DNA of 64,000 nucleotides from JBKEDS01 sp047975545 (GCA_047975545.1 JBKEDS010000007.1:35699-99698), one strand, 5' to 3'; shown: positions 44,837-53,087, counted from the stretch's first letter. The notes: generated by a model not told the origin, from the letters alone. Program-made: numbers and translations.

Positions 44837-44878
44837 AACGCCCAAAAAATGTTTATATTTAGCGCTTACAACTGTTTT

Positions 44879-45943
44879 ATGGACGATTTGATTATTTCCA
44901 GGCGAAAGCCTTCGTACCCGATTTCGGCCAAGCTGGACCAGTACCTAACGCGCTATAACCGTAATATTGAACTGCCTATTTTTTACGATGACTTGCTGCG
45001 GTTTCAGGGGTCGATCGTGGTGTACGATAAGGACGATAACGATACGCTGTGGATTAGGGTGTACTTTAACGAGTTTGACCGTCAGGAAATTGAGCTGTCG
45101 CTTAAAAAGGTGTATACCATTTTGCATTCGGACGGGAACGAAAGTACCCTTCCGTTTTTAAACGTGGACGCTATTGATTATTGTACGTTTGGCAACTCGA
45201 AACCGTTTAGGATTAAGGTTAGGAACGTGCTTAACGACAACTATACGTATTTTTACGTAAAACGTGCCGATGCTTCGCGGGTGTACGGTTTGGAGCTGGA
45301 ACATATGTTGTCGCCCTACAATTTAAACTTTTTGGTGTACAAGGATACGCTTATCGAGGAGCATATTGCGGGTATTCCGGGCGACGAGTTTATTAAAAAC
45401 TATTTGCCCAAATGCGACAAGTTGGAAAAATCGCAAATTGCCAAGGAGTTTGTTAAGTTTAACGAGCGCTGCATGATTAGGCTTTTGGGCGATATGCGCT
45501 CGTACAATTACGTTATTGTGCCTACGCACGATTTTGACCATGTGGTGTACAAAATACGGGCTATTGATTTTGACCAGCAATCGTACGAGGGAAAGTTTAA
45601 TATTTACCGCCCCCAGTTTTTTAAGGAGAATTTTAAAATGGTGGAACTAGTTTCGGAAAATTTCCAGCGCTTGTCCATAGACCAATATAAAATCGAGGAG
45701 CGTTCCATTTTGGTAAAGCGCCTTAAAAGTTTTCATGGCCGTATGGAAAAACTGTTGGATTGTATGGAACAGGACACCATTTCGACACCCGAAAACATAA
45801 CATTGCTGAAAAGCAAAATAAGCGATTATACCTACGACCCTTCGTTTTTAAAATGCAAATCGATGGGCGATATTTTGAAAAAATCGATGGACTTTTTAAC
45901 CCGAAATTACGAAAACGTACACCCTAAGGGGTTTAGGCATTAA
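44879..45943 (+). CDS. Conserved flavobacterial protein of unknown function
   Basis: Cytoplasmic protein of 354 residues without signal peptide or membrane helix. It starts MDDLIISRRKPSYPISAKLD; other segments include FFYDDLLRF-like GSIVVYDKDDNDTLWIRVYF, LPTHDFDH-like VIVPTHDFDHVVYKIRAIDF, and YEGKFNIYRPQFFKENFKMVEL. I do not recognise a Pfam family. The DFDQQSYEGKFNIYRPQFF stretch after ED-type residues is reminiscent of kinase-like or nucleotidyltransferase metal sites but this is speculative. I use the ATG at 44879; an upstream in-frame extension runs into the spacer repeat. Confidence 0.65.
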   Translation: MDDLIISRRKPSYPISAKLDQYLTRYNRNIELPIFYDDLLRFQGSIVVYDKDDNDTLWIRVYFNEFDRQEIELSLKKVYTILHSDGNESTLPFLNVDAIDYCTFGNSKPFRIKVRNVLNDNYTYFYVKRADASRVYGLELEHMLSPYNLNFLVYKDTLIEEHIAGIPGDEFIKNYLPKCDKLEKSQIAKEFVKFNERCMIRLLGDMRSYNYVIVPTHDFDHVVYKIRAIDFDQQSYEGKFNIYRPQFFKENFKMVELVSENFQRLSIDQYKIEERSILVKRLKSFHGRMEKLLDCMEQDTISTPENITLLKSKISDYTYDPSFLKCKSMGDILKKSMDFLTRNYENVHPKGFRH

Positions 45944-45983
45944 TAGGCTTGTTTGAACTTTTTTGATAAAAAGTTTGAATGTG

Positions 45984-46502
45984 TTAATTCCAGTTTTCGT
46001 CGAAATCCAAATTGTCGTAATCGTCGATATCCAAATCGTCGTCGAACTCGCTTTCAAAATCGTCGAAATCGTCATCGGCCTCGAAGTTTTTTTCGGGGGC
46101 TTGGTAGGGAATTTGCCCATGCACGAACATAAGGTTGGGGTAATCCACCTCGTTGGATTCTTCAACTATTTCGCCCAGTTCTACGAAAAAGGTCCACATG
46201 CTTAAAAAATCGTAAACGTAAATAAGTTTTGGGCGAACTTCGTTAACCACGTCGTTAATGGTGGTTTCTTCCATTAGGCGTGCGGAGTTGTCGTCGCTTA
46301 AATCGAAAAGCGATATTTCCTCGCCTTGGTTCCATTGGTCGTCGCTTAGGTAAAACGACGCCATTTCGGTACCATCGAACCCAAAGGATTGGGTAATAAT
46401 ATTGTGCAAATCCTCTAAAGTATCGGTTTCGCGAATTTCTAAATCGCGGAATACATCTTGGTCTATATCGTTGTCCAGTATAACTCTAAATCTGAAAATC
46501 AT
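45984..46502 (-). CDS. pRiA4b ORF-3-like protein with very acidic tail
   Basis: Protein of 172 residues. The N-terminal ~125 residues match the plasmid pRiA4b ORF-3-like domain (FRVILDNDIDQDVFRDLEIR, LHNIITQSFGFDGTEMASFY), which is also labelled IS1096 passenger TnpR-like. The last ~35 residues are almost all Asp, Glu and Phe (from EADDDFDDFESEFDDDLDID to the end), giving an exceptionally acidic tail. Function unknown; no transposase is nearby, so it is not evidence of a transposon. It precedes the heme A synthase gene by 39 nt in the same direction. Confidence 0.75.
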   Translation of the reverse strand: MIFRFRVILDNDIDQDVFRDLEIRETDTLEDLHNIITQSFGFDGTEMASFYLSDDQWNQGEEISLFDLSDDNSARLMEETTINDVVNEVRPKLIYVYDFLSMWTFFVELGEIVEESNEVDYPNLMFVHGQIPYQAPEKNFEADDDFDDFESEFDDDLDIDDYDNLDFDENWN

Positions 46503-46541
46503 GTTCTTCTTTTATAATAAACAAAGGTATGCTATTTTCGG

Positions 46542-47576
46542 TTATTTTGTAAACCTGTGCAGGGTAAATGTCATGGCGCTTAACAAGAAAAATGCACCTA
46601 CTTGGTGGGCTACGCCAAGCCAAACGGGCACTTGCAACAATATGGTAAAAACCCCGAGCAAAAATTGAACGGCAACCATTATAAGCAGGGCTTTTATTGC
46701 CACATCCTGCATGGGCGTTAGGCTTAATTTTTTCGATTTTTGCCAAATTACCACAACAAAAGCAACTACAATATAAGCCAGTATACGGTGTATAAACTGT
46801 ACGCCGCTTTTGCCTTCTATAAAGTTTTTGTATACCGGGGTTTGCTCGATTAAAACGGTATCGTGCATAAATTTACCTTCGCTCATTAAGGGCCAATGGT
46901 TGTGTATAAAGCCCGCATCGAGGCCGGCCACGAAAGCGCCGTATATAATTTGGAGCAGTAAAACGGCAAGGGCCCAGCGTACCAAATCCCTAAATGGTAT
47001 ATTGATTGGCTTTCGGTTGGGAAACATTAAATCCAACGCTACCCAAAAGGTATAGGCAAAGGTTATAAAGGCCGTGGTTAAATGGGCCGCCAGCCTAAAA
47101 TGGCTTACGTCGGGGCGGTCCACCAAGCCGCTTTTAACCATGTACCAGCCCAAAAACCCTTGAAAAGCACCAAGCCCCAGTAAAACGAGGGCTTTTTTTA
47201 TGGTTGGTTTTGTTAATTGTTTAGTGATTAAAAAATATAAGAACGGAAAAATAAACACCAAGCCTATTAACCGGCCGATAACACGGTGCAGCCATTCCCA
47301 AAAGTAAATATCCTTAAAATCCTGTAAATTGAAATGGTTGTTCAGTTTTTGGTATTCAGGATATTGTTTGTAAAGGTCGAAGGCTTCCTGCCATTCGGCT
47401 TCGGAAATTGGGGGAATGGTTCCCGTAATTAGCTTGTAGTTGGATATGGACAGCCCCGAATGCGTTAAGCGGGTAATACCGCCAATAACTACCATTATAA
47501 AAATAAGAAAGCAGCCCGTTAACAGCCAGTATATTACTTTTTTATTGTCTTTTGTTTTCAAAGTTTTGGGTTTCAA
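46542..47576 (-). CDS. ctaA: Heme A synthase (COX15/CtaA)
   Basis: Oxidises heme O to heme A for aa3-type cytochrome oxidase. The 344-residue inner-membrane protein has eight helices with the paired His segments of the family: RLTHSGLSISNYKLITGTIP near the start, WLHRVIGRLIG, HFRLAAHLTTAFITF and VQFIHRILAYIVV, with HWPLMSEGKFMHD between. The start appears to be TTG at 47576, within a tandem repeat that also contains the stop codon of the nucleotidyltransferase gene. Confidence 0.93.
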   Translation of the reverse strand: MKPKTLKTKDNKKVIYWLLTGCFLIFIMVVIGGITRLTHSGLSISNYKLITGTIPPISEAEWQEAFDLYKQYPEYQKLNNHFNLQDFKDIYFWEWLHRVIGRLIGLVFIFPFLYFLITKQLTKPTIKKALVLLGLGAFQGFLGWYMVKSGLVDRPDVSHFRLAAHLTTAFITFAYTFWVALDLMFPNRKPINIPFRDLVRWALAVLLLQIIYGAFVAGLDAGFIHNHWPLMSEGKFMHDTVLIEQTPVYKNFIEGKSGVQFIHRILAYIVVAFVVVIWQKSKKLSLTPMQDVAIKALLIMVAVQFLLGVFTILLQVPVWLGVAHQVGAFFLLSAMTFTLHRFTK

Positions 47577-47589
47577 GTTTTGGGTTTCA
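47562..47589. repeat. Tandem 14-bp repeat across a stop/start junction
   Basis: AGTTTTGGGTTTCA is repeated perfectly at 47562-47575 and 47576-47589. On the minus strand the first-read copy contains the TGA of the nucleotidyltransferase gene and the junction of the two copies holds the TTG start of ctaA, so copy number would change spacing and the ctaA N terminus. Confidence 0.75.
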
Positions 47590-49005
47590 GGTTTTTACCT
47601 TCAATCCTAATTGTGTTCCTTTTTTAATCATTAAATCGTAAGCGGCTTGGTATTCGTTTGGTATTTCGCCCTCCAAAATGGCTTCCTTAATGGTTTCTTT
47701 TATAATACCTATTTCACGAGAGGGCTTTAAATTGAAGGTTTCCATAATTTCCTCGCCCGAAATAGGTGGTTGGAAATTACGGATATGGTCGCGCTCCTCT
47801 ACCTCAACAATTTTTTGCCTAACAATTTTAAAATTATTGTGGTATTTTTTGTAGCGTGCGGGATTTTTGGTGGTAATATCGGCTTCGCAAAGCGTCATTA
47901 AATCGTCTACGTAATCGCCGGCATCGAACACCAACCGCCTAACGGCCGAATCGGTTACAATATCCTGCGCCAATACTATGGGGCGGGAACTCATAAACAC
48001 CATTTTTTGGACGTATTTCATTTTGTCGTTTAATGGCATTTTTAAACGCTTGAATAGTTGAAATACCATTTTTGCGCCCACAAATTCGTGGCCGTGAAAG
48101 GTCCAGCCTACTTTTTTGCTAAACTTTTTGGTTGGCGCTTTACCTATATCGTGCAATAAGGCCGCCCAGCGCAACCAAAGGTTATTGGTGTTTTGGGCAA
48201 TGTTATCTACCACTTCCAAGGTGTGGTAAAAATTATCCTTATGCCGTTGGCCCTCGACTTCGTCTATGCCTTTAAGTGCCAGCAACTCGGGCAATATGTA
48301 TTGCAGGAGGCCTGTTTGCTCCAATAGCAAAAACCCTATGGACGGCGTGGGGCTTTCCAAAATTTTGTTAAGTTCTACCACAATACGCTCCTTGGTAATA
48401 ATGGTAATGCGCTTGCTGTTTTTGGTTATGGCTTGCAGGGATTTTTCCTCGATAGTAAAATTTAACTGCGTGGCAAAGCGTATGGCCCGCATCATGCGCA
48501 GAGGGTCGTCGCTATACGTAATATCGGGGTTTAGGGGCGTTCGGATTATTTTTTGGTTCAAGTCGGAAATGCCGTTGAAAGGGTCTAACAGCTCGCCAAA
48601 ATTATCTTCGTTTAAGCTAAGCGCTAAAGCATTAATAGTAAAATCGCGACGGTTTTGGTCGTCCTGTAAACTACCGCTTTCTACGGCAGGGTTTCGGCTG
48701 TTTTCAGTGTAGGATTCCTTTCGGGCGCCAACAAATTCAATTTCAATATTGTCATGGCGCAACATGGCCGTACCGTAGGTTTTAAATACTTGTACCTTGG
48801 GTTTGTTAGGTAAGTTTTTCGCAACTTGTTTTGCAAGTTTTATGCCGTCGCCAATGGCAACCACATCAATGTCTTTGGCACTGCCCCGTTGTAAAATAAA
48901 ATCGCGAACAAAACCACCTATAACATAGCTGTCAAGATTTAATTCTTTGGCAGATTGAGAAATGACTTTAAATATGTTGTGTTGCAGTGCTTGCTTGTAG
49001 TTCAT
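47587..49005 (-). CDS. CCA-adding-type tRNA nucleotidyltransferase with HD domain
   Basis: Pol-beta-type nucleotidyltransferase of 472 residues. The active site reads SYVIGGFVRDFILQRGSAKDIDVVAIGDG (GG and DxD). PolyA_pol_RNAbd helices follow, then an HD domain with LRWAALLHDIGKAPTKKF, and a C-terminal region with ITTKNPARYKKY. This fits tRNA CCA addition or 3'-end repair; in Bacteroidota a single such enzyme is usual. I use the ATG at 49005 (MNYKQALQHN); the frame extends upstream without similarity. Confidence 0.93.
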   Translation of the reverse strand: MNYKQALQHNIFKVISQSAKELNLDSYVIGGFVRDFILQRGSAKDIDVVAIGDGIKLAKQVAKNLPNKPKVQVFKTYGTAMLRHDNIEIEFVGARKESYTENSRNPAVESGSLQDDQNRRDFTINALALSLNEDNFGELLDPFNGISDLNQKIIRTPLNPDITYSDDPLRMMRAIRFATQLNFTIEEKSLQAITKNSKRITIITKERIVVELNKILESPTPSIGFLLLEQTGLLQYILPELLALKGIDEVEGQRHKDNFYHTLEVVDNIAQNTNNLWLRWAALLHDIGKAPTKKFSKKVGWTFHGHEFVGAKMVFQLFKRLKMPLNDKMKYVQKMVFMSSRPIVLAQDIVTDSAVRRLVFDAGDYVDDLMTLCEADITTKNPARYKKYHNNFKIVRQKIVEVEERDHIRNFQPPISGEEIMETFNLKPSREIGIIKETIKEAILEGEIPNEYQAAYDLMIKKGTQLGLKVKT

Positions 49006-49048
49006 GTTTATTTTGTTCACCACGATTTTTTGCTTTTTAAGCATAAAC

Positions 49049-49066
49049 ATTCGTGTATTTGTGGCC
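49049..49066. repeat. Short element ATTCGTGTATTTGTGGCC
   Basis: Matches, at 16 of 17 positions, the inverted copy of the palindromic element at 60444-60496 (ATTCGTGTATTCGTGGC). The two are 11 kb apart, which suggests a dispersed short repeat. It lies between tsaC and the nucleotidyltransferase gene. Confidence 0.5.
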
Positions 49067-49073
49067 AAAAAAA

Positions 49074-49634
49074 TTACTCCCGAATAATCTTCACCACGCC
49101 ATTATTGCTTAATTTGATAATGGACGACGGTTTGTTGCAAATTTTTTCGCGGTGCAAATTTACAACATAGTCTACACCTTTTAAAACCTCCGGCGATATT
49201 TCTTTAAACGAGTTTGGTGTGGGCTGCCCGCTTATATTGGCCGAGGTAGATACTATGGCACCGTTTAATTTTCGGATAAGTTGGTAACAAAATTCGTCGT
49301 CGGGTATTCTTATGGCAACCGAGCCATCGTTAGCAATTAAATTGGGGGCTAAGTTTTGGGCTTGGTCGTAAATAATGGTCGTGGGGGTATCGGCAACGGC
49401 TATAATTTCCAAAGCGGTTAAGGGTACTTGTGCAACGTATTTTTTTAGCATACGGTCGTCGGCAACCAAGCAAATTAGGGCTTTGGCATCGGTACGCTGT
49501 TTTAGTTTGAATATTTTTTTAACGGCCTCTGGGTTGGTGGCATCGCAACCAATGCCCCAAACGGTATCGGTAGGGTAAAGTATTAGGCCACCTTCTTTTA
49601 AAACCTGTAATGTGTTTTTTATGTCTTGGTGCAT
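49074..49634 (-). CDS. tsaC: L-threonylcarbamoyladenylate synthase
   Basis: Makes threonylcarbamoyl-AMP for the t6A37 modification of ANN-decoding tRNAs. The 186-residue YrdC/Sua5 domain has LYPTDTVWGIGCDATNPEAV, KLKQRTDAKALICLVAD, SVAIRIPDDEFCYQL and the signature STSANISGQPTP. No C-terminal Sua5 extension is present, so this is the short TsaC form. It precedes the nucleotidyltransferase gene. Confidence 0.95.
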   Translation of the reverse strand: MHQDIKNTLQVLKEGGLILYPTDTVWGIGCDATNPEAVKKIFKLKQRTDAKALICLVADDRMLKKYVAQVPLTALEIIAVADTPTTIIYDQAQNLAPNLIANDGSVAIRIPDDEFCYQLIRKLNGAIVSTSANISGQPTPNSFKEISPEVLKGVDYVVNLHREKICNKPSSIIKLSNNGVVKIIRE

Positions 49635-49654
49635 GATGGTAATGCTTATATTTG
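49626..49654 (+). promoter_or_regulatory. Candidate promoter of the Kdo-kinase-like gene
   Basis: TTG (49626-49628), 18-nt spacer, TATATTTG (49647-49654): a close match to TTG-N17-23-TAnnTTTG. The gene starts about 75 nt beyond the likely transcription start. Within that leader, at 49681-49714, a stem-like CCCT..AGGG segment followed by a T run looks like a weak terminator, hinting at attenuation. Confidence 0.5.
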
Positions 49655-49733
49655 CAAGGCTGTAAATTTACAATAGAAAAACAACAACCCCTTTAATTTT
49701 TAGGGCTGTTTTTTATAGAAGAAACCGAAGGCT

Positions 49734-50495
49734 ATGAAAGAAATTAAGGTTTTTACCTCACAAATAGACACTGTTTTAAAAAAAAAACTTTACCAAGCCA
49801 TTACTAATTTTGAACATTTACCCGGAGGTGAAGGCGAACGAAATATTATTAAAATCACTGAAATTGAAGGTTTTAGGCTAAACATCAAAGCCTTTAAAAT
49901 CCCCAATATTATAAATCAGGTAGCCTATAATTTTTTCAGGAAAAGCAAAGCCCAACGCTCGTTCGAGTATGCCAATAAATTAACCATAATGGGTATTGGC
50001 ACCCCAAAACCCTTTGCCTATTTTGAATACCGAACGCTTTTTTTCTTTAAAAAAAGCTATTATATAAGCGAGCAATTGGATTGCGATATTACCTACCGGG
50101 AACTAACAAAAAACTTTAACTACCCCGATTACGATACCATTTTACGGGCTTTTACAAGGTTTACGTATAGCTTGCACGAAAAGGGCGTTCATTTTTTGGA
50201 CCATTCGCCGGGAAATACCCTAATAAAGAAAAACGGAAACACTTACGATTTTTTTCTTGTGGATTTAAACCGTATGCGGTTTGGCAAAATGGATTTTAAA
50301 ACCCGAATTAAAAATTTTTCACGGTTAACCATCCATAAATCCATGGTCGAGGTTATGAGCGACGAGTACGCTAAATGTTCGGGAGAGGATTACAATACCA
50401 TTTTTAATTTAATGTGGCACGAAACCGAAAAATTCCAAGAAAAATTCCACAGAAAAAAGCGGTTGAAAAAGCAGCTAAAATTTTGGAAACGCTAA
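49734..50495 (+). CDS. Kdo-kinase/InaA-like lipopolysaccharide kinase
   Basis: Kinase-fold protein of 253 residues similar to the InaA/WaaP/KdkA group. There is an N-terminal beta lobe, then catalytic-loop residues in GVHFLDHSPGNTLIKK (Asp of HSPGN) and metal-binding Asp in FFLVDLNRMRF, and basic C-terminal helices (FHRKKRLKKQLKFWKR). These enzymes phosphorylate Kdo or heptose in LPS core. It heads the glycosyltransferase locus and ends convergently with the GT2 gene (4-nt overlap of stops). Confidence 0.88.
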   Translation: MKEIKVFTSQIDTVLKKKLYQAITNFEHLPGGEGERNIIKITEIEGFRLNIKAFKIPNIINQVAYNFFRKSKAQRSFEYANKLTIMGIGTPKPFAYFEYRTLFFFKKSYYISEQLDCDITYRELTKNFNYPDYDTILRAFTRFTYSLHEKGVHFLDHSPGNTLIKKNGNTYDFFLVDLNRMRFGKMDFKTRIKNFSRLTIHKSMVEVMSDEYAKCSGEDYNTIFNLMWHETEKFQEKFHRKKRLKKQLKFWKR

Positions 50496-51259
50496 CCCCT
50501 CCTCTCGTTCTTTGCCAATTCTCTTAATTTTGTGTATTTTAAAAACGTAATATTGGCCGTTTGTACGCAAATTACAAAACCATTTAGCCCGTCTAAAAAA
50601 CCAAATCTTAAAAAATAAGCCTTAAAAAACGCCCATGTAGGGTTGAACACAATATTCCAAATCGAGGCTTTTTTTCCAAAATTATAATATGCCCGTGCCG
50701 AAATACTGGAAAAATGCTCGGTTTTAAGGTTAAATTCGGAATAGGTTTGGTAGGTCCAGTGCAAAATATCGCCTTTTAAATGTCCTGTTTTATCGTCAGG
50801 ATTGTTCATAACTACGTTATCGTGCGGGTTAATGCCCTTCCATTGGGCATTTCGCCTATCGAATACCCGTAATTTTTTATTGGGGTACCAATCGGAATGT
50901 TTAATCCATTGGCCGCAAAAATTATTAAACCTATTGGCGTAATAGCCGTTTAATTGCCAATTGGATTTTAATGCGATTATCGATTGTTGAAGCGCCCCCG
51001 ACAAAGCCTCATCGCCATCCAAGGACACAATATAATCGTAGTTTGCTTGGTTTAGTGCAAAGTTTTTCTGTTCAATATAGCCCAAAAATTCCTGTTCTAT
51101 AAATACGGTGTTGTATTTAGCACAAATAGCTTTGGTGTTGTCGGTAGAAAACGAGTCGACCACCACGATTTCATCAACAACAGGCACCAGCGATTGTAGG
51201 CACTTTTCAATATTCCGTTCTTCGTTAAAAGTTATAACAACGCCCGAGAGTTTTATCAT
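50492..51259 (-). CDS. GT2 glycosyltransferase, WaaE/KdtX-like
   Basis: Cytoplasmic glycosyltransferase of 255 residues with the GT-A pattern LSGVVITFNEERNIEKCLQSL, IVVVDSFSTDNTKAIC and the metal motif in YIVSLDGDEALSG. ADWYPNKKLRVFDRRN-type residues (here SDWYPNKKLRVFDRRNAQWKG) are typical of WaaE/LgtF-like beta-1,4-glucosyltransferases that extend LPS core. Substrate inferred from the family and its neighbours. It is the only minus-strand gene of the locus. Confidence 0.85.
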   Translation of the reverse strand: MIKLSGVVITFNEERNIEKCLQSLVPVVDEIVVVDSFSTDNTKAICAKYNTVFIEQEFLGYIEQKNFALNQANYDYIVSLDGDEALSGALQQSIIALKSNWQLNGYYANRFNNFCGQWIKHSDWYPNKKLRVFDRRNAQWKGINPHDNVVMNNPDDKTGHLKGDILHWTYQTYSEFNLKTEHFSSISARAYYNFGKKASIWNIVFNPTWAFFKAYFLRFGFLDGLNGFVICVQTANITFLKYTKLRELAKNERRG

Positions 51260-51300
51260 TTTAATGTATTATTGGTTGTAAAAATACTACTTTTGTATTT

Positions 51301-52128
51301 ATGAGCCTAACGCCAAAAGTATCGGTAATCATTAGCACGTACAATCAGCCCGATTGGCTACAAAAGGTGCTTTGGGGCTATGAATGCCAAACCGAGCGGG
51401 ATTTTGAAATTATTATTGCCGACGATGGCTCGACCCAGGAAACAGAAGCCGTTATTAAAGGCTTCAAGGCTGTTTCCCGCTTAAACATTATCCACGTTTG
51501 GCACGAGGATAAAGGTTTCAGAAAAACAAAAATATTGAACAAGGCACTGTTAAAAGCCAATTCGGAATATATTATTTTTACCGATGGCGACTGTATTCCC
51601 CGAAACGATTTTGTAAAAACCCATTTAAACCTTAAAAAAGAAAATTGTTTTTTATCCGGCGGGTATTTTAAACTGCCAAAGGACATTTCAAGATTAATAA
51701 CAAAGGAAAGCATTGAAACCCAGCAATGTTTTAATTTAAAATGGCTAAAAAACCATGGTTTAAAAAAGAATTTTAAAACCAACAAGTTAACAGCCAAAGG
51801 ATTTAAGGCTCGGTTGCTTAATACCTTTACCCCGACCAAAGCCACTTTCGACGGCATGAACGTATCGGGCTGGAAAGCTTTAATTTTTAAGGTGAACGGT
51901 TTTGACGAGCGCATGCAATACGGCGGCGAGGACCGCGAAATTGGCGAACGCCTAATGAACCTTGGCGTTGCGTTTAAGCAAATACGATATAGCGCCATTT
52001 GCGTACATTTGCACCACGAGCGTCCTTACAAAAACAGCGAGGCCATAAAACGCAATAAAGCCATTAGGCTTTCAACAAAAAAACTTAAACTTACCAAAAC
52101 AAAGTTTGGGATTGAAAAATATGATTAA
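51301..52128 (+). CDS. GT2 glycosyltransferase with Glyco_transf_7C module (first of tandem pair)
   Basis: Glycosyltransferase of 275 residues. The GT-A domain has PKVSVIISTYNQPDWLQKVL, IIADDGSTQ and FTDGDCIPRNDF (DGD metal motif). A C-terminal galactosyltransferase-type 7C segment follows, MNVSGWKALIFKVNGFDERM..YGGEDREIGERL. It is similar along its full length to the next gene, with which it overlaps by 8 nt (ATGATTAA), pointing to a tandem duplication. It probably adds one sugar of a lipooligosaccharide. Confidence 0.88.
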   Translation: MSLTPKVSVIISTYNQPDWLQKVLWGYECQTERDFEIIIADDGSTQETEAVIKGFKAVSRLNIIHVWHEDKGFRKTKILNKALLKANSEYIIFTDGDCIPRNDFVKTHLNLKKENCFLSGGYFKLPKDISRLITKESIETQQCFNLKWLKNHGLKKNFKTNKLTAKGFKARLLNTFTPTKATFDGMNVSGWKALIFKVNGFDERMQYGGEDREIGERLMNLGVAFKQIRYSAICVHLHHERPYKNSEAIKRNKAIRLSTKKLKLTKTKFGIEKYD

Positions 52129-52945
52129 TACACCTAAAATATCAATAATAATTAGCACCTATAACTCCGAGGCATGGCTGGAAAAAGTACTTTGGAGCTA
52201 CGAAGCGCAAATTTTTAAGGATTTTGAAATTGTTATTGCCGACGATGGCTCCAAACAACCAACATTCGACTTAATTAAACGGATGCAAAACGAAGTTCAT
52301 TACCCCATTATACACGTTTGGCACGAGGACAATGGTTTTCAAAAATCGCAAATCCTTAACAAAGCCATTTTGGCCTGTAATGCCGATTATATTTTAATGA
52401 GCGATGGCGACTGCCTTGCCCGCAAGGATTTTGTACAAGTACACATTAACCACATGGAAAAAGGCTATTTCCTTTCGGGCGGATACTTTATGCTACCAAT
52501 GGGCATTTCCGAAGCAATAACAAAAACCGATATTTTATCCCAAAAATGCTTTAACCTAAAATGGTTAAAATCGCACGGCTTAAAACCGTCATTTAAAAAC
52601 AACAAGCTAACCGCCAAAGGGCTTAAACAAAAACTACTAAACGCCATAACCCCTACCAACGCCAGTTGGAACGGGCATAACGCCTCGGGCTGGAAAACCG
52701 ATATTTTGGCCATTAACGGCTTTGACGAGCGTATGCAGTACGGCGGACAGGATAGAGAGCTGGGCGAGCGTCTTTTTAATTTGGGCGTTAAATCGAAACA
52801 AATACGGTACAGTGCCGTTTGCTTGCATTTGGACCACCCCAGGGGCTATAAAAACCAAGAATCCATTAATAAGAATTTGGCCATCAGGGCAACTACAAAA
52901 AATGAAAAAAGAAAATGGACCGATTTTGGGATTAAAAAAAGCTAA
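52121..52945 (+). CDS. GT2 glycosyltransferase with Glyco_transf_7C module (second of tandem pair)
   Basis: Paralogue of the preceding gene, 274 residues, start ATG at 52121 (MINTPKISIIISTYNSEAWL). Same motifs in the same order: IADDGSKQP, MSDGDCLARKDF, HNASGWKTDILAINGFDERM, YGGQDRELGERLF; one clear substitution is E-to-Q in GG(E/Q)DRE. Acceptor or donor may differ from the first copy. A C5-loop-G5 hairpin (52950-52964) follows 5 nt after the stop. Confidence 0.88.
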   Translation: MINTPKISIIISTYNSEAWLEKVLWSYEAQIFKDFEIVIADDGSKQPTFDLIKRMQNEVHYPIIHVWHEDNGFQKSQILNKAILACNADYILMSDGDCLARKDFVQVHINHMEKGYFLSGGYFMLPMGISEAITKTDILSQKCFNLKWLKSHGLKPSFKNNKLTAKGLKQKLLNAITPTNASWNGHNASGWKTDILAINGFDERMQYGGQDRELGERLFNLGVKSKQIRYSAVCLHLDHPRGYKNQESINKNLAIRATTKNEKRKWTDFGIKKS

Positions 52946-52949
52946 TATT

Positions 52950-53087
52950 CCCCCAAAACGGGGGCGGCTATGAGTAATTGCGTGGATTGGTACGGAACTT
53001 AACAAGTATACACACCAAACTGAAAATTCGAGAGGATTTTCAGAAGTAGGCGAGAATAAGCAACTGCTCATACTTTGTTGTACGTAG
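52950..53087. repeat. Foldable element next to the AT-rich serine hydrolase gene
   Basis: Contains an outer imperfect inverted pair TATGAGTAATTGC (52969-52981) and GCAACTGCTCATA (53060-53072), 11 of 13 complementary. Inside is a perfect 8-bp stem CTGAAAAT/ATTTTCAG (53020-53027 with 53036-53043). To the left is a CCCCC/GGGGG hairpin (52950-52964). The element abuts the 3' end of the serine hydrolase. The nested foldable form beside a single gene resembles an integron-type recombination site, but no canonical GTTRRRY core is present. Confidence 0.5.

Noticed and set aside
44741..44878. 46-residue N-terminal extension of the conserved unknown protein
   Set aside because: It is read through a spacer repeat and hairpin; the family-like sequence begins at the ATG at 44879.
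45984..46502. Transposon gene (IS1096 passenger TnpR-like label)
   Set aside because: Only the generic pRiA4b ORF-3-like domain is present; there is no transposase and no terminal repeats around it.
52950..53087. Classical integron attC site
   Set aside because: The fold is suggestive, but neither GTTRRRY nor RYYYAAC core sites are present at the expected places and no integrase gene is in the window.
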